Shown in pieces: positions 12,323 through 22,600 of a DNA stretch of 64,000 nt (positions are counted from its first letter, which is position 1; each line of letters begins with the position of its first letter). Under the pieces are notes generated by a model. The model saw only the letters and a list, made by a program, of their open reading frames with translations, was not told where the DNA came from and did not search any database. This DNA is from Armillaria gallica. Its lineage: Eukaryota > Basidiomycota > Agaricomycetes > Agaricales > Physalacriaceae. Location: the NCBI GenBank assembly GCA_037576215.1, contig JBANDB010000015.1, positions 372,001 through 436,000 on the forward strand, written 5' to 3'. The position numbers and the translations under genes were made by a program.

Positions 12323-12347
12323 AAGTAGAAATCTAGCAGCCAAGGCT

Positions 12348-13148
12348 GTCATCCCCCATCTTCATCTCCCCCATCCTTTTTTTGTGGACTAGCTCAATCG
12401 CGGGATCCCTGAACTGCTCCCGGAAGAGTACGCAAAACTCTTCCCAGTGGGGATAGCGATAATGTGGCCCTGCCTCGAAGTCTTCATCTTCCTCAGGTGT
12501 CCCGTGCGGTCCCGGGTCTGCCAGGATATAGCGATACTTGGGGCACTCATGCACCCACCAATCCTCGGCCTCCCCTTTGAGGAGGGATACTGCTAATCCT
12601 ACCATGAGGGCGGGTCTCCCCTCGTAATGATAGCAGAAGGTCTCGAAGTAATGGTCGCACGCTCCAAGGAAGCGTTCGATGTCATCATGCTTCCCCCCGA
12701 AGGCCCTCGGCGGTTGCATGAGTATTGGCCTGACGTTGACGAAGGCCGGGAGGTGAGTGGGGTCCCATTCACTGGTTGGCCTGTGGTCGGGTGGTTCCCA
12801 ACCAGGGGGTCGTGGGACCGAATAGTGGTCCGGATCGGGTCCCCATCGTGGAGGTCGACCCCGACCAGGGAAAGGCGTCCTTTTTTTCTTCTCCGCCTCT
12901 AACTCGTTTTGGAGTCGGGCGTTCTCTTCTCGCATGACGGCGGCCTGGTCTTCGAGGCGGGTCATTCGCTGTTGATCCGTCTCCTCCGGATTAGGGGGGT
13001 CTTCCGCCATATGCCCGCTGTCGTCATCGTCATTCCCGGACCCCGCGATTATACGGCTTGTCTCCTTTCCGTGATATTCTCCCCTATTCCTCCATCTCCT
13101 TCGCATGGTGGCCGGGGGAGAGTCAGGTAGGGGTCTGGCCTCGCGCAT
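12348..13148 (-). pseudogene. chromovirus gag, N-terminal half
   Basis: The upstream half of gag starts at ATG 13148 (MREARPLPDSPP), 13 nt after the stop of the preceding ORF. It has an acidic stretch, a short coiled coil (RMTRLEDQAAVMREENARLQ), a Pro/Arg-rich linker and a capsid-like domain. That domain holds FGGKHDDIERFLGACDHYF, LLKGEAEDWW and HWEEFCVLFREQFRDPA, typical of Ty3 gag. It breaks at MKMGDD, where the palindromic element is inserted. Joined to 8749-9346 it would make one gag of about 460 residues. The gag frame stays open upstream of 13148, but the ATG next to the previous stop is the best start. Confidence 0.82.
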
Positions 13149-13161
13149 CGTATAATAATAG

Positions 13162-14361
13162 TCAGGGACCCCTGTCCCCGGGTTCCCGGGGGAGTTCTCT
13201 TCTCGCAGCAGGTTGGTAGTTCCCATCCAAGTCCAGTCGGTCCCCCTGTAGCTGGGCAAGGGGGAGTAGGGCACGTACCAAGGCGGCCTGTTCCTGATCG
13301 GTCCGTGGGGGAATGCGGGGGAGTCGATTTCCTGCCGCCGGAAGGTATCTTTCCCGATTCCGGTTTTCCCAGATCCGGGCGTCGAGTGCGCGGTCTCGTC
13401 CGTATTGAGGAAGTGGATCCCCTCGATCAGCGGCGAGGTAGTAGTCCATACTTTCCCGGTCTGGGGTTCGAAACCCTGCCCTTCGCTCGATGTCCTGCCA
13501 TCGTAGTTCCCAGGCCTCACTGCGTGTGGGGCCCAATATTCGGATATCGACTTCTGAAAGAGCCGGCCACTCGTAGTCCCCACCAAAGGGGTTGAGTGGG
13601 TTGTCGTCGTCTCGGGGTCGCAGTGGTCTGGCGATGACAGGGTCTGGGTTCGGAAGGGGTTCCAGGTTCGCAGGGACTGCTGCGGTTCCTCCTGATTCTG
13701 GTTCGTCTCCTCTGGGCTCGGGAGTAGCGGTTCTCAGAACGAAGGGGATTGATTCCGGAGTGGAGGCTCCGGAGATCCCAGGGGCGTATGGAACTCCTCG
13801 CTCGTCCAGGATAATGAGGGGGATACTGTTGTCCGAGTCACTATCGAGCTCGATGGGTCTCCGAGCCGTCCCCAACGTCCGCCGAACGGGTTGCGTTGGA
13901 GGACGTCGTAGGAAGGCCTCGAGTTGTGGTTCCCTTGGGGGAAAGAGGCGTCTGGGGGTGCATTCTGGGGGTTCGGGTTCCTCAGGCCGTACGTCCTGCC
14001 TCCTTGCCTGAGTGGAGGATTTGGCTCCAGAGGTGGGTTGAGCAGGTTCTCGATCCTCAACGAGTTCTTGACGAGACTCGAAGAAGACGGTCGCCTCCCC
14101 TCGTTGTCGGTTTCGTATGATCGAGCGTTCTGTCCCCATGCCTGGTCGGACATGGGCGGGGTCGAGTCTGGGTAGTTCGACATAATGTCGAGGAATCGGC
14201 GCTGGTGGTGGTACAATGAGGACTCCCCATTGATGAAGGAATCCTCGGATCTGTTCCTGATATACAAGGACTAATGCCGCAGTGAGGAGGCACAGGAAAG
14301 TGGTAGTTACGATGGCGGCACTGAGGGCGACGGTTTGCATTTGGTTCAGGTCCGGGGTCAT
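13162..14361 (-). CDS. ORF upstream of gag in the chromovirus, with N-terminal membrane segment
   Basis: A 399-codon frame with no homology I recognise. Residues about 10-33 form one strong hydrophobic segment (VALSAAIVTTTFLCLLTAALVL), then a long Pro/Arg/Glu-rich, disordered-looking region. Its ATG overlaps the stop of the preceding small ORF as ATGA (14361-14358), and its stop is 13 nt before the gag ATG. The plus-strand chromovirus also has an extra Pro-rich frame before gag, so an additional 5' ORF may belong to this element group. Function unknown; translation by reinitiation is an inference from spacing. Confidence 0.6.
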   Translation of the reverse strand: MTPDLNQMQTVALSAAIVTTTFLCLLTAALVLVYQEQIRGFLHQWGVLIVPPPAPIPRHYVELPRLDPAHVRPGMGTERSIIRNRQRGEATVFFESRQELVEDREPAQPTSGAKSSTQARRQDVRPEEPEPPECTPRRLFPPREPQLEAFLRRPPTQPVRRTLGTARRPIELDSDSDNSIPLIILDERGVPYAPGISGASTPESIPFVLRTATPEPRGDEPESGGTAAVPANLEPLPNPDPVIARPLRPRDDDNPLNPFGGDYEWPALSEVDIRILGPTRSEAWELRWQDIERRAGFRTPDRESMDYYLAADRGDPLPQYGRDRALDARIWENRNRERYLPAAGNRLPRIPPRTDQEQAALVRALLPLAQLQGDRLDLDGNYQPAARRELPREPGDRGP

Positions 14362-14558
14362 AGATCTCGGGGTTGCAGTCCACGCAATGCCCGGGATAGT
14401 TTGTACAGGAGGAATTTTGCGAGGAAGAAGGCGACGACGTTTAGGAAAAGGAGGAGATAGGTTTCCTTCCTAGTCGAGGTTGTAGCCGTAGTCGTCATAG
14501 CTGCAGTAGTCGTAGGAGTGGAAGTCGTCGTGGCGGTAACGGGGAGGGGATAGTTCAC
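14358..14558 (-). CDS. small membrane ORF in chromovirus leader
   Basis: A 66-codon frame. The N-terminal half is almost all Thr, Ser, Ala and Pro, followed by a hydrophobic segment with LLLFLNVVAFFLAKFLLYKL. It starts inside the preceding basic ORF in another frame, and its stop overlaps the next ATG as ATGA. It could instead be the displaced N-terminus of the 399-codon ORF after a frameshift. Confidence 0.4.
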   Translation of the reverse strand: MNYPLPVTATTTSTPTTTAAMTTTATTSTRKETYLLLFLNVVAFFLAKFLLYKLSRALRGLQPRDL

Positions 14559-14676
14559 GCTGCTTGGGGCTCTTCCTAGGTCTTTGTGTCCTGGGTTTGG
14601 GTCGTCCGCCCTGAGCGTTTTTTGTTTCAGGATCTTTCTGGGTTTTTGCGTATTTCGGTTGTCGCCCCTGGGGCAT
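14470..14676 (-). CDS. small basic ORF at the start of the chromovirus transcript
   Basis: A 68-codon frame beginning about 40 nt after the primer-binding site. It is Lys/Arg/Pro-rich (MPQGRQPKYAKTQK) with a Tyr/Asp-rich tail. It is the first ATG frame after the LTR. No known domain. Coding status rests only on position and composition. Confidence 0.35.
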   Translation of the reverse strand: MPQGRQPKYAKTQKDPETKNAQGGRPKPRTQRPRKSPKQRELSPPRYRHDDFHSYDYCSYDDYGYNLD

Positions 14677-14715
14677 GAGAACCTCTGCGGTATACGTTAA
14701 GAGGTTTGAGGAGAA

Positions 14716-14729
14716 AGCTTTGAGCTAAC
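14716..14729 (-). promoter_or_regulatory. self-complementary primer-binding site
   Basis: The bases directly inside the 5' LTR read GTTAGCTCAAAGCT on the minus strand. The 13-nt TTAGCTCAAAGCT is the exact complement of AGCTTTGAGCTAA in the LTR (14887-14899), about 34 nt downstream of the first base of TATATAAGTAG. In Tf1-type elements the 5' end of the mRNA folds onto the PBS and primes minus-strand DNA. This layout matches that mechanism. Confidence 0.75.
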
Positions 14730-15093
14730 TGTTATGACCGGACCCGGGAATAACAGACTAGGCGTCTAACGATACACTACCTCGCACTTTGGGTAGATCG
14801 ATAGAACCATAGCGTCTATTACAGCAGAGCGATATACGCAGTGAACTCTCGGCAAGCGATGGGAGTAAAGTCCGGGGTGTATAAACTTAGCTCAAAGCTG
14901 GGGTACAGGTAAGAAGCGGTGCTACTTATATACGATATACGGATTCTAAGAATAGCGATGGTCAGCGGCTTCGTAAGAAGTTCTGGGGTTGATCGTTGGG
15001 GTGCGGTGCCGAAAGGCCGCAATGCCGAGGTGCCGTGAGGTGCTGAGGTAGCCGGATAAGATAAGATAAGGAAAATGGTGAAAAATCGTAACA
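14730..15093 (-). repeat. 5' LTR of the minus-strand chromovirus
   Basis: A 364-bp LTR with TGTTACG...CATAACA ends, read on the minus strand. It contains a TATA box TATATAAGTAG and the AGCTTTGAGCTAA motif at the predicted transcript start. Both motifs are shared with the two plus-strand LTRs, so the families are related. No matching 3' LTR was found to the left of pol. Confidence 0.8.
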
Positions 15094-15182
15094 CAAAGAG
15101 GTCTCTGGGGATGGCATGACAATGAAGTAGACGGAAACTGATCTTACTAGCAGTTGGGACACCTGCCTTAAGGGGGGGGTAA
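15094..15182 (+). mobile_element. 3' internal remnant of a plus-strand chromovirus with polypurine tract
   Basis: It matches the stretch just before the 3' LTR of the plus-strand element (about 24810-24885): a shared GGTCTCTGGGG/GATCTCTGGGG block, GATGAAGTA, GACACCTGCC and a G-rich polypurine tract ending GTAA. So the LTR that follows is the 3' LTR of a copy whose body was lost or displaced by the minus-strand element. Confidence 0.75.
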
Positions 15183-15652
15183 TGTTACGATTTATTCATT
15201 TTATCTTATCTTGTCTGGGATAAGATAAGATGCTTACTCACCTGTTATCTTTAGACCCGTGACTCCCGGAGAGTCTTCATAAATCTTCACATCGCTAACA
15301 CGTCACACTCGGTCAACGTGTGCTCAATACGTGTTATTCCAAGCGACGTGTACTAAACACATACTGGATACGTGTTATTCTTGGCTACCGTGTATTTGGC
15401 TTATTCACTTTCTAACATGGTAGCCACATCTTAGTACCATTTACAGACCCTCACTTTAGTATATAAGTAGCTTACTCAAAGCCTGTATTTCCCTAGCTTT
15501 GAGCTAAAGTTTATTCATACCGAAACACACTCCTTACTGCTAAGAGCTCCTAAAGTGAGTCTTGGGCGTCAATCATCACAAGGGCTAGACGGTGACTGTA
15601 CGAATGCGATACAGCCGATCTATTCACCTTTGATTGAAGTTCGGGTCTTACA
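15183..15652 (+). repeat. chromovirus LTR (3' LTR type)
   Basis: A 470-bp LTR from TGTTACGATTTATTC to GGGTCTTACA. It has GATAAGATAAGATGC near its start, repeated TACGTGTTATTC motifs, TATATAAGTAG and AGCTTTGAGCTAAAG. It aligns over its length with the LTR at 24886-25329 but with many substitutions and an extra repeat of about 40 bp. It is followed by GTGCTACTGGG rather than the expected self-complementary PBS. Confidence 0.8.
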
Positions 15653-17060
15653 GTGCTACTGGGCTAGAGACGCCGATGTTGAAATTGGGCGGGGTGGTAG
15701 TAGCGGGGACGTCAATAGGTATCAGTGTCATCCACTGTATCCTTGAGAGTATAGTCGACGCCCAGACAGGCATCATTGTCATTACCGCCGTTGGATATTG
15801 GGAGGCCGATGTTAGATCCAATCTTCAGCATGCTAGCATACTCAGCCGTAGTCTTTATAGTTTCCCTACTCCTCTCATTATCGTTGTCACCATCCTGTCC
15901 ATCATCATCATCATCCTGGTGCTTGTGTCTGCCTCTGTATGCTATCCTGGTGGTAAATGGGGCCTCATAACAAATTCCCAAGCAAATCCCTTCTTCTTGA
16001 TTTGCTGGAATACTGTCCCCAAATGTGATTGGTGGCCATATACGTGTAGGTGGTGCACGATGGATCATAATAGGAAGATATGATTGTATCAGGCAGTGGC
16101 GGGCGGGGATGGGTTGTATTGTAAATTTTCAGCATCGTGGCCATCTCAGGTGTCGTTTACGAAGCTTGTTGATAGTCCTGTGTAGGGCTTACGCATGGGG
16201 CGGTGGGTGGAATATGTGGATGGATCAGTGTAGTGGGTGGGTGAGGGGGCAAGTGGTGCTGATGACGCTGTTGAGCATCAGGGAGGGCACACGAGGGGAA
16301 AAGGACACCATTGTTACATTTGGTGTAGGCCATACAGCCATCAGACGGGGTGGAATGGCTGATGGATATCAATGAGCTCAGGATCGTCGTCTTCGTCGAT
16401 GGTAATGGCAATGTCCTGGGGATAAATGGACGTTGAGATTGTATTCCCCTAGACTGAAAACGGGGGACGCACCAAGTTGTTGGTTACTGGGGCCTTTGGT
16501 AGGGCCCGATGTTAGTTTCAAGCGGTGCATCGGTAGACACAAAAAAGTGTCATCGGCATCGGCATCGTTAAGTCAGCATACCAGTCTTCATGCCCTTCTT
16601 CACCTCATCAGACCTTCCTCCTCCTCACACAGCCCAGCACCACCCTTATACATACTCTCCATTCCCAAACGGGCCTCCCTCGCTACTACGCACGTCGTTG
16701 TCACAGTCGTTGTCGCTGTTGAGCTCCTGGGTGGACTTCTGGCATTGCGCAGGCCATGTTCCGCTAGATGGCGTCTGATATTCGTTCCCCTTGCGTGTAT
16801 GTTGTCATTTTTGTGCCAAGATTTTCGTGGCTCATAGCAATTGGGGCCGATCACCATAGTTCTTTGAGAGAACAAAGAAGTAATGTGGCATTGGTTACAT
16901 CCATGGCCCTCGCCAGTTTCATTGGAATCTGTGGACATCATAGTTGGAATGCTAATCATTGACCACACGGCAGATAAAAGAAAAGCTTAGGTAAAAGCGA
17001 TGCATGCGTTACTGTACTGGATGGACAAAGATTCCATGCTGGAAAAAAGAAGCATTACTA
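15653..17060. other. no clear gene; possible decayed minus-strand host gene
   Basis: Open minus-strand pieces at 16068-15712 (with DSIPANQEEGICLGICYEAPF and an Asp-rich stretch) and 16411-16157 look like exons of an old gene, but I cannot identify it. There is no PBS, LTR or gag sequence. This suggests the chromovirus body starting near 17060 lost its true 5' LTR and leader. Confidence 0.4.
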
Positions 17061-17063
17061 AAA

Positions 17064-18038
17064 ATGGATCTTTATTTGTTACTGTTGAAATCGGATGTCA
17101 TTCTTAAAATTAAGGGTCCAGGCGAAAAAATTCACTGTAAAAGAACGAATCCTCATAAACTCGGACTCGTAACAGACAACCTCAATGGCATCCTGCTCGA
17201 GCAGCAGCCACCCCGACTCTTCGCACCCATACCATGGCAACTGATCTCAATCCACAACCTCTCTAGGGAGCGAATTGACGAGGAGGAGACAGACATTCCT
17301 GAGTCGATTTCTCCCATCATCCCGCAGAGAGAATCTCCTACCCCTCCCAGAAGGAGCCCAGCTGACGTCGACATTACCACCAAATATCCCGCTTCCTACT
17401 ATGCCTCGCTTGTCCCTTGAACTCCCTCACCTGGCTCGAACACCTGAATTCCCCCCAGTAACAGGAGATTCGAGGTGGGCCACAACACTCAACCCATCCC
17501 CCTAGCCACCAATTACGATCCTTGGACCAACAGGCACCCCACTCCACCACCCACAGCTGGTATCGCCTCCCAGGAGTTCTGGGATAACATCACCATTCCA
17601 TATAGCGCCTACTTCCCCTCCCCGCGCGATGGATCCCCTGATCACCGAACCACTCCCCTGACAGGATACAGGCACATCCAGTTTTGGGACCAGCCCGTCC
17701 CAACAACTGAGCAGGCACTCGAGCCTGTACCAACCATCGAGGAACCCATCGCCAGCCCCTCCTGTCTCAGAAGAGCACGGGGTCCCTTTGGCCATGAATA
17801 CTGGCAGAACGTTGACATCCAGCGCCTCGCACCACCCCCGCGTTCCCACACCCCACTCCGATCCATTGAGCAGATCGACCGAGATGCTGCCAGGTACACA
17901 ATCAATGAGCGAGGGGAGACGATTGACCTTGAGGGCAGCGACACCGCTACCGAGGGACTCCCTGAGCAGGAGCACATCAACGGGATCCATGGCCCATCTC
18001 TCGACCCACTCTCATTCTCCGCCAAGCCGTCCCCCTAG
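17064..18038 (+). pseudogene. ORF0 upstream of gag in the plus-strand chromovirus
   Basis: A single frame interrupted only by TGA at 17418-17420 and TGA at 17445-17447. It is Pro/Ser-rich and contains three related segments: ASQEFWDNITI, GYRHIQFWDQPVP and FGHEYWQNVDIQR. Its TAG stop (18036-18038) overlaps the probable gag ATG at 17989 by about 50 nt. Its start is uncertain because the 5' end of the element is missing. No domain recognised. The placement parallels the 399-codon ORF before gag in the minus-strand element. Confidence 0.5.
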
Positions 18039-19518
18039 CCGAAGATCTAACACACCAACTCCAATTCAGATGACGCTAGCTGACGCCATCCATTTTTATG
18101 ACAAAACAGATGATGACCCCATGATTCCAATTCCCGATCTATTAAGGCAAGCAACATTCCTGAATATTTATAATTACTTCGCCTATGAATTACCCTTTTC
18201 CTTGGTTTGGGGAGCTTCCCAAGCCGGGAACGATTATTTTATGAGGAAAAATAGAGGTCTCCCAGCAGATGAGATCCTGCAGTACGAAGCAGAGCGGAAC
18301 ACTCACTCCCTGTGGAACAGTGTACACCCGGATGACGTACTCAAGGAATTTCCCCCTTACGAAGAAGCCGCCCCAGAGATCAAGATCCAGGAGCCAATGC
18401 CAGACGAACCACCAGTACCACCTCCCCGGGTCATGAATACCTTCACCTACATCACCAGGCAGGCAGCCCCAGGAACGTACCAACGCAGGTACCTACCTTT
18501 TGCCGGGGGTGGCCATGGAGCTGGTGGAGGTGGTGGAGGTGGTGGACAACCAGCACAGCCACATCCCGCCTCCCCCCCCCCCGGTACAGGTAATGCTCCC
18601 ACACTTCCCGGCACCTCCAGGGAACTACAAGCTGGAGCGATAGCCCCTTATGACGACTTCAAGCCAAAAATCTTGAAAGAAGTCAATGATTTCAAAGGGG
18701 ACTCTGATGACATCGCCCGCTTCTTCCTAAAGTGCGAACTGCACTTCGACGTCTTTAATCGGCACTTCCACCAACACCCGCATAAGGTCGTCTTTTGCGT
18801 TTCCCGACTCGCAGGAGACGCCGAAAGGTGGTGGCAGTTGTGCACACAGGTCATAGGAAAGATGCCGGATGGAGAGCAGCAGTACCCAACTTACGAAGCC
18901 TTCAAAGCAGAACTCAATATCAGGTTCTGGAAGGACGCCGACTCACAGATAAAATACGCGCAGTGGGAGAAGCTAAAGCAGTCAGAGCACAAGGACGGCG
19001 ACAAGTTCTTCTAGCTCTTCGAAGAGCTAGCCTACCACGCTGGAGTATGCAATAACAACCAAGTCATGCTCCACCAGATCAAAAAGGCCGCCCGTCAGTT
19101 GAGCAAAAACACTATATACTCATCGGACGGGGATGTGCCAACCGATTACCCAGTGTGGAAGGCTCGCCTACTCTGAATCGATCTCAATTGGCACCTCAAA
19201 CAGGCAGAAGAAACGACAGGGCCACCAGCCCAATCACAGAAGATGACCACGCCTGTACAGGGTGGTCAAACCAAGGCCCCTGTGCCGACAACGACAACGG
19301 CAACAGGGACGACTTACAGAGGATGCGGACAGCCGATGAATATCGATGAAGCTAGGGCAGCATCGATATGCTACAGATGTGGCAAGAAAGGCCACTTCAA
19401 GCGTGACTGCCCTACTGTGCCAAAAACTCGGGCTGAAGCGTTGCGACGCACCAATACTTATTGGGACGCTCAAGATAACCTCTCAACGATTGAGGAGGTA
19501 AAAGAAACCGCTGCGTAG
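17989..19518 (+). pseudogene. chromovirus gag
   Basis: The frame from MAHLSTHSH carries MTLADAIHFYDKTDDDPMIP, a Gly-rich run (near 18510-18545) and a Ty3-type capsid domain (DFKGDSDDIARFFLKCELHF, RLAGDAERWW, EAFKAELNIRFW). It ends in a CCHC zinc knuckle CYRCGKKGHFKRDC (about 19369-19410). In-frame stops are TAG at 19012-19014 (Gln expected in FFQLFEELAYHAG) and TGA at 19174-19176 (Arg expected before IDLNW). No frameshift. The frame is open upstream of 17989, so an earlier start is possible. Confidence 0.85.
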
Positions 19519-19616
19519 ATAACGATTCGATCTACCCGGTGATCAGGGACTTAGTTTCGGCTGGTACGCCTATCACATCTTATCTTTGTACTTAGATATC
19601 ACCTGTAGTATCTACC

Positions 19617-22600
19617 GTGCATTCGAATATACCCGCGACTTTGCAATCAGACCAGAAACCAAGGAAGAATCAACATTCAGGAATACCAGACGCTGTGATA
19701 GTTGGACTATTGGCAGTTCCAGGAACGAGCACAGTGGTAGCCAAGCTACCTGTGGCTCAACGTTCGACGAGTAACCTATTACAGGCGAAAGCGGATGGTA
19801 AGTCACCCACCATAGTGACACCCATCATAACGGCGGAGCACCAGTCGAGGCCCTTCCCTTTGGGAACCGCCGCAGTGATGAATGTCTGACTGGATGGGGC
19901 AGGAGAACAGGCATATACCGTTCTGCCTGACCAAACGGCTCTACGGAGTCCCTGCCATGCAGGGAGTTTTGAGGGAATAGCTTTGGCGAAACCTCCTCTG
20001 GTAAAAGAGAATACCGTAAGGCTACCAAAGTCTAAATCCCTTATACACCAAGGGGCTTTGGCAATGGCCACAGACGACAGCACCCGCAATGCTGGATTAC
20101 AGAAGATGAGGGACACAGCAGGGGACTATTTGCCCTCAGTCCTGAAGAACAAGGACGAACTGGAGTCGGGTAAGTGCCCCCGATCAGTTGCCAATGCCTA
20201 TCGCGACAAAGGGCGACCCGACGAAGGGGGAACGCTGAACGAAACGAGGGTCCTGGTCATCACAGAGATGGGCTCGAAGGAACCAGGTGGAGGTGACCGC
20301 TCTTCAATGGTGAGAAGCGTAGGCAATCGTTGCACAACGGTGTCAGCCCAACCTGTTGCCCCTTCACGGGGTGACTCCTTCACAGAAAGCACCTCCTGTT
20401 CCACGACCAACCAGAAATCCACAGGATCAGAAGCTGCTAGCGCCCAGGCAGTGAAAAGGGGGCATCAGGTAGCTACTTTGGAAGAAGTACCTGATCACGA
20501 GGACATTACCAGTTTCATGATGAACAAGAACGCTAAATTAACCCCTTTAGACTTAGAATCTGTGGTGACCTCACCGATGGTAGTCGAGCCTGTATGGGTT
20601 GACGCAAAGGTTGAAGAGGCCCCACAACTGTCATGCACTTATACAAGCGGACAGACCTATAATGAATGGCTCAAACCATTCGGAGTGGAGTGGACCCTAC
20701 ATGGAGTAGTAGAAGCGCATACAGGGTCAGAGGCCAAGGCAATCCTAAAGAATTGGATTCACAAAGCGCATGCAGAAGAAGTGGTCGACTCGATGATTGA
20801 AACAATAAGGGGGATGAAGCGAATTGATGCACTCTGGTGGCTTGAAGAGCTATGGGAGCCAAAACGATATATTAGCGCACTCAGTGAGAAAGGGAAAGAC
20901 CTGGTTATCCCCGTCATTCTCGGGGCACCAGGAACTATTCCCTCCATCTCCACGACTGCATTGGTAGACAGTGGATGCACCAGTAGCCCCATCAACCAAA
21001 AATTCATCAAACAATACAACATTCCAACTTGAGTGACTGCTGCACCAATCCTGGTCTATAATGCCAATGGAACCAGGAACCAGGGAGGATCAATTACCAA
21101 ATACGCCGAGATCGAACTCAAAATCGGGGATCATTCAGAACAAATAGATCTAGCTGTAACAGATCTTGGTGATAAGCAGATCTTCCTCGGTCACGACTGG
21201 TTAGCCCGGCATAATCCGATCATCAATTGGAAGACAGGAGGATTAATGTTTGCACAGTGCGAATGCCACAAGAACCCATTCGTGCTACCCAATGCGGACT
21301 CCGACGACAAGTGGGACAAAGAGCTGGAAGAGGGGGATACCATCCTCGCAATAGACTTCATGCGGGCTATTCTCATACGTGCTCATCACGCCAATGACTT
21401 AGCTGCCGCAGCCAACGCAGACAAGGAGACCAAGACATTCGAGGAAATGGTCCCAGAGTGGTGTCGGAATTTCAATGATCTATTTGACAAAGATAGTTTC
21501 GATGAACTTCCCGAGCCAAAGACGTGGGACCATGCCATTGAACTCACTCCAAACGCAAGCACCAACCTCGACTGCAAGGTCTATCCTCTGAACCAAAACG
21601 AACAGGCGGAACTCGACAAGTTCTTAGACGAGAACCTCTCGAGTGGACGAATATGACCATCCAAGTCACCCATGGCTTTGCCATTCTTCTTCGTCAAAAA
21701 GAAAGATGGCAAGCTATGACCGGTCCAGGATTATCGGAAGCTCAACGAGATGACGATTAAAAACCGCTACCCGCTCCCTCTTATCTCGGAACTCATGGAC
21801 AAGTTGTGTGGCGCCAAATATTTCTCCAAACTCGACGTTCAATGGGGCTACAACAATGTACGCATCAAGAGTGGTGACGAGTGGAAGGCGGCATTCAGAA
21901 CTAATCAGGGGTTGTTCGAACCCACGGTTATGTTCTTCGGGCTCACCAATTTGCCTGCCACCTTCCAATGGATGATGAGTGACATCTTCAAAAATCTCAT
22001 TGCATCAGGAGCCGTCACCGTTTACCTCGATGATATCCTAATCATGTCCAAGACCAAGGAGGAGCATCGCCGCATCACGCACAAGGTTCTAAGACTCCTC
22101 CGAAAGAACAAGCTATTCCTTAAAGCGGAGAAATGCGAGTTTGAAACCTTGGAGACAGAGTACCTCGGAGTCATCATCAGTGAAGGGAGCATCTGAATGG
22201 ATCCAGTCAAGATCGCAGGAATAGCGGAGTGGCCTGTACCAATCAAGAAAGTACAACGCCAGTCGTTCTTGGGCTTTACCAATTTCTATCGACATTTCAT
22301 CAAAGGATACAGCAAGGTCATCAAACCGATGACCCAGCTGACAGGAAACGATCCATGGAAATGGGGAAAAGCGCAACAGGACACGTTCGAGGAATTGAAA
22401 AGGCTACTAGCCAAAGAAGTGGTATTGGCAATACCCACAGAGGAAGGAAGGTTCCGCATAGAGGCAGATGCAAGCGAGGGAGCGTTAGGCGCAGTACTAT
22501 CACAGGAACAGGATGGAAAATGGCGCCCAGTCGCATTTCTATCCAAGTCCCTCACCGTCATGGAACGAAATTACGAAATTTACGACAAAGAACTACTCAC

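Larger units (their letters stand above)
9347..12347. mobile_element. 3-kb palindromic (foldback) transposon with tRNA-like termini
   Basis: The two halves are near-perfect reverse complements. Position x on the left pairs with 21692-x on the right near the centre and 21691-x further out (one 1-nt indel). Uninterrupted symmetry covers 9369-12322 with an 81-nt unpaired centre at 10806-10886. The outer tips share GCTGCTA but otherwise differ: ACCTATAGCTGC on the left, GCAGCCAAGGCT on the right. GTCGTCCCC flanks the left tip and GTCATCCCC the right, a probable 9-bp target duplication with one mismatch. The size suits Mutator-like elements, but no transposase is encoded, so mobility would need help in trans. 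It sits inside gag of the minus-strand chromovirus. Frames within it mirror each other and look non-coding. Confidence 0.88.
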
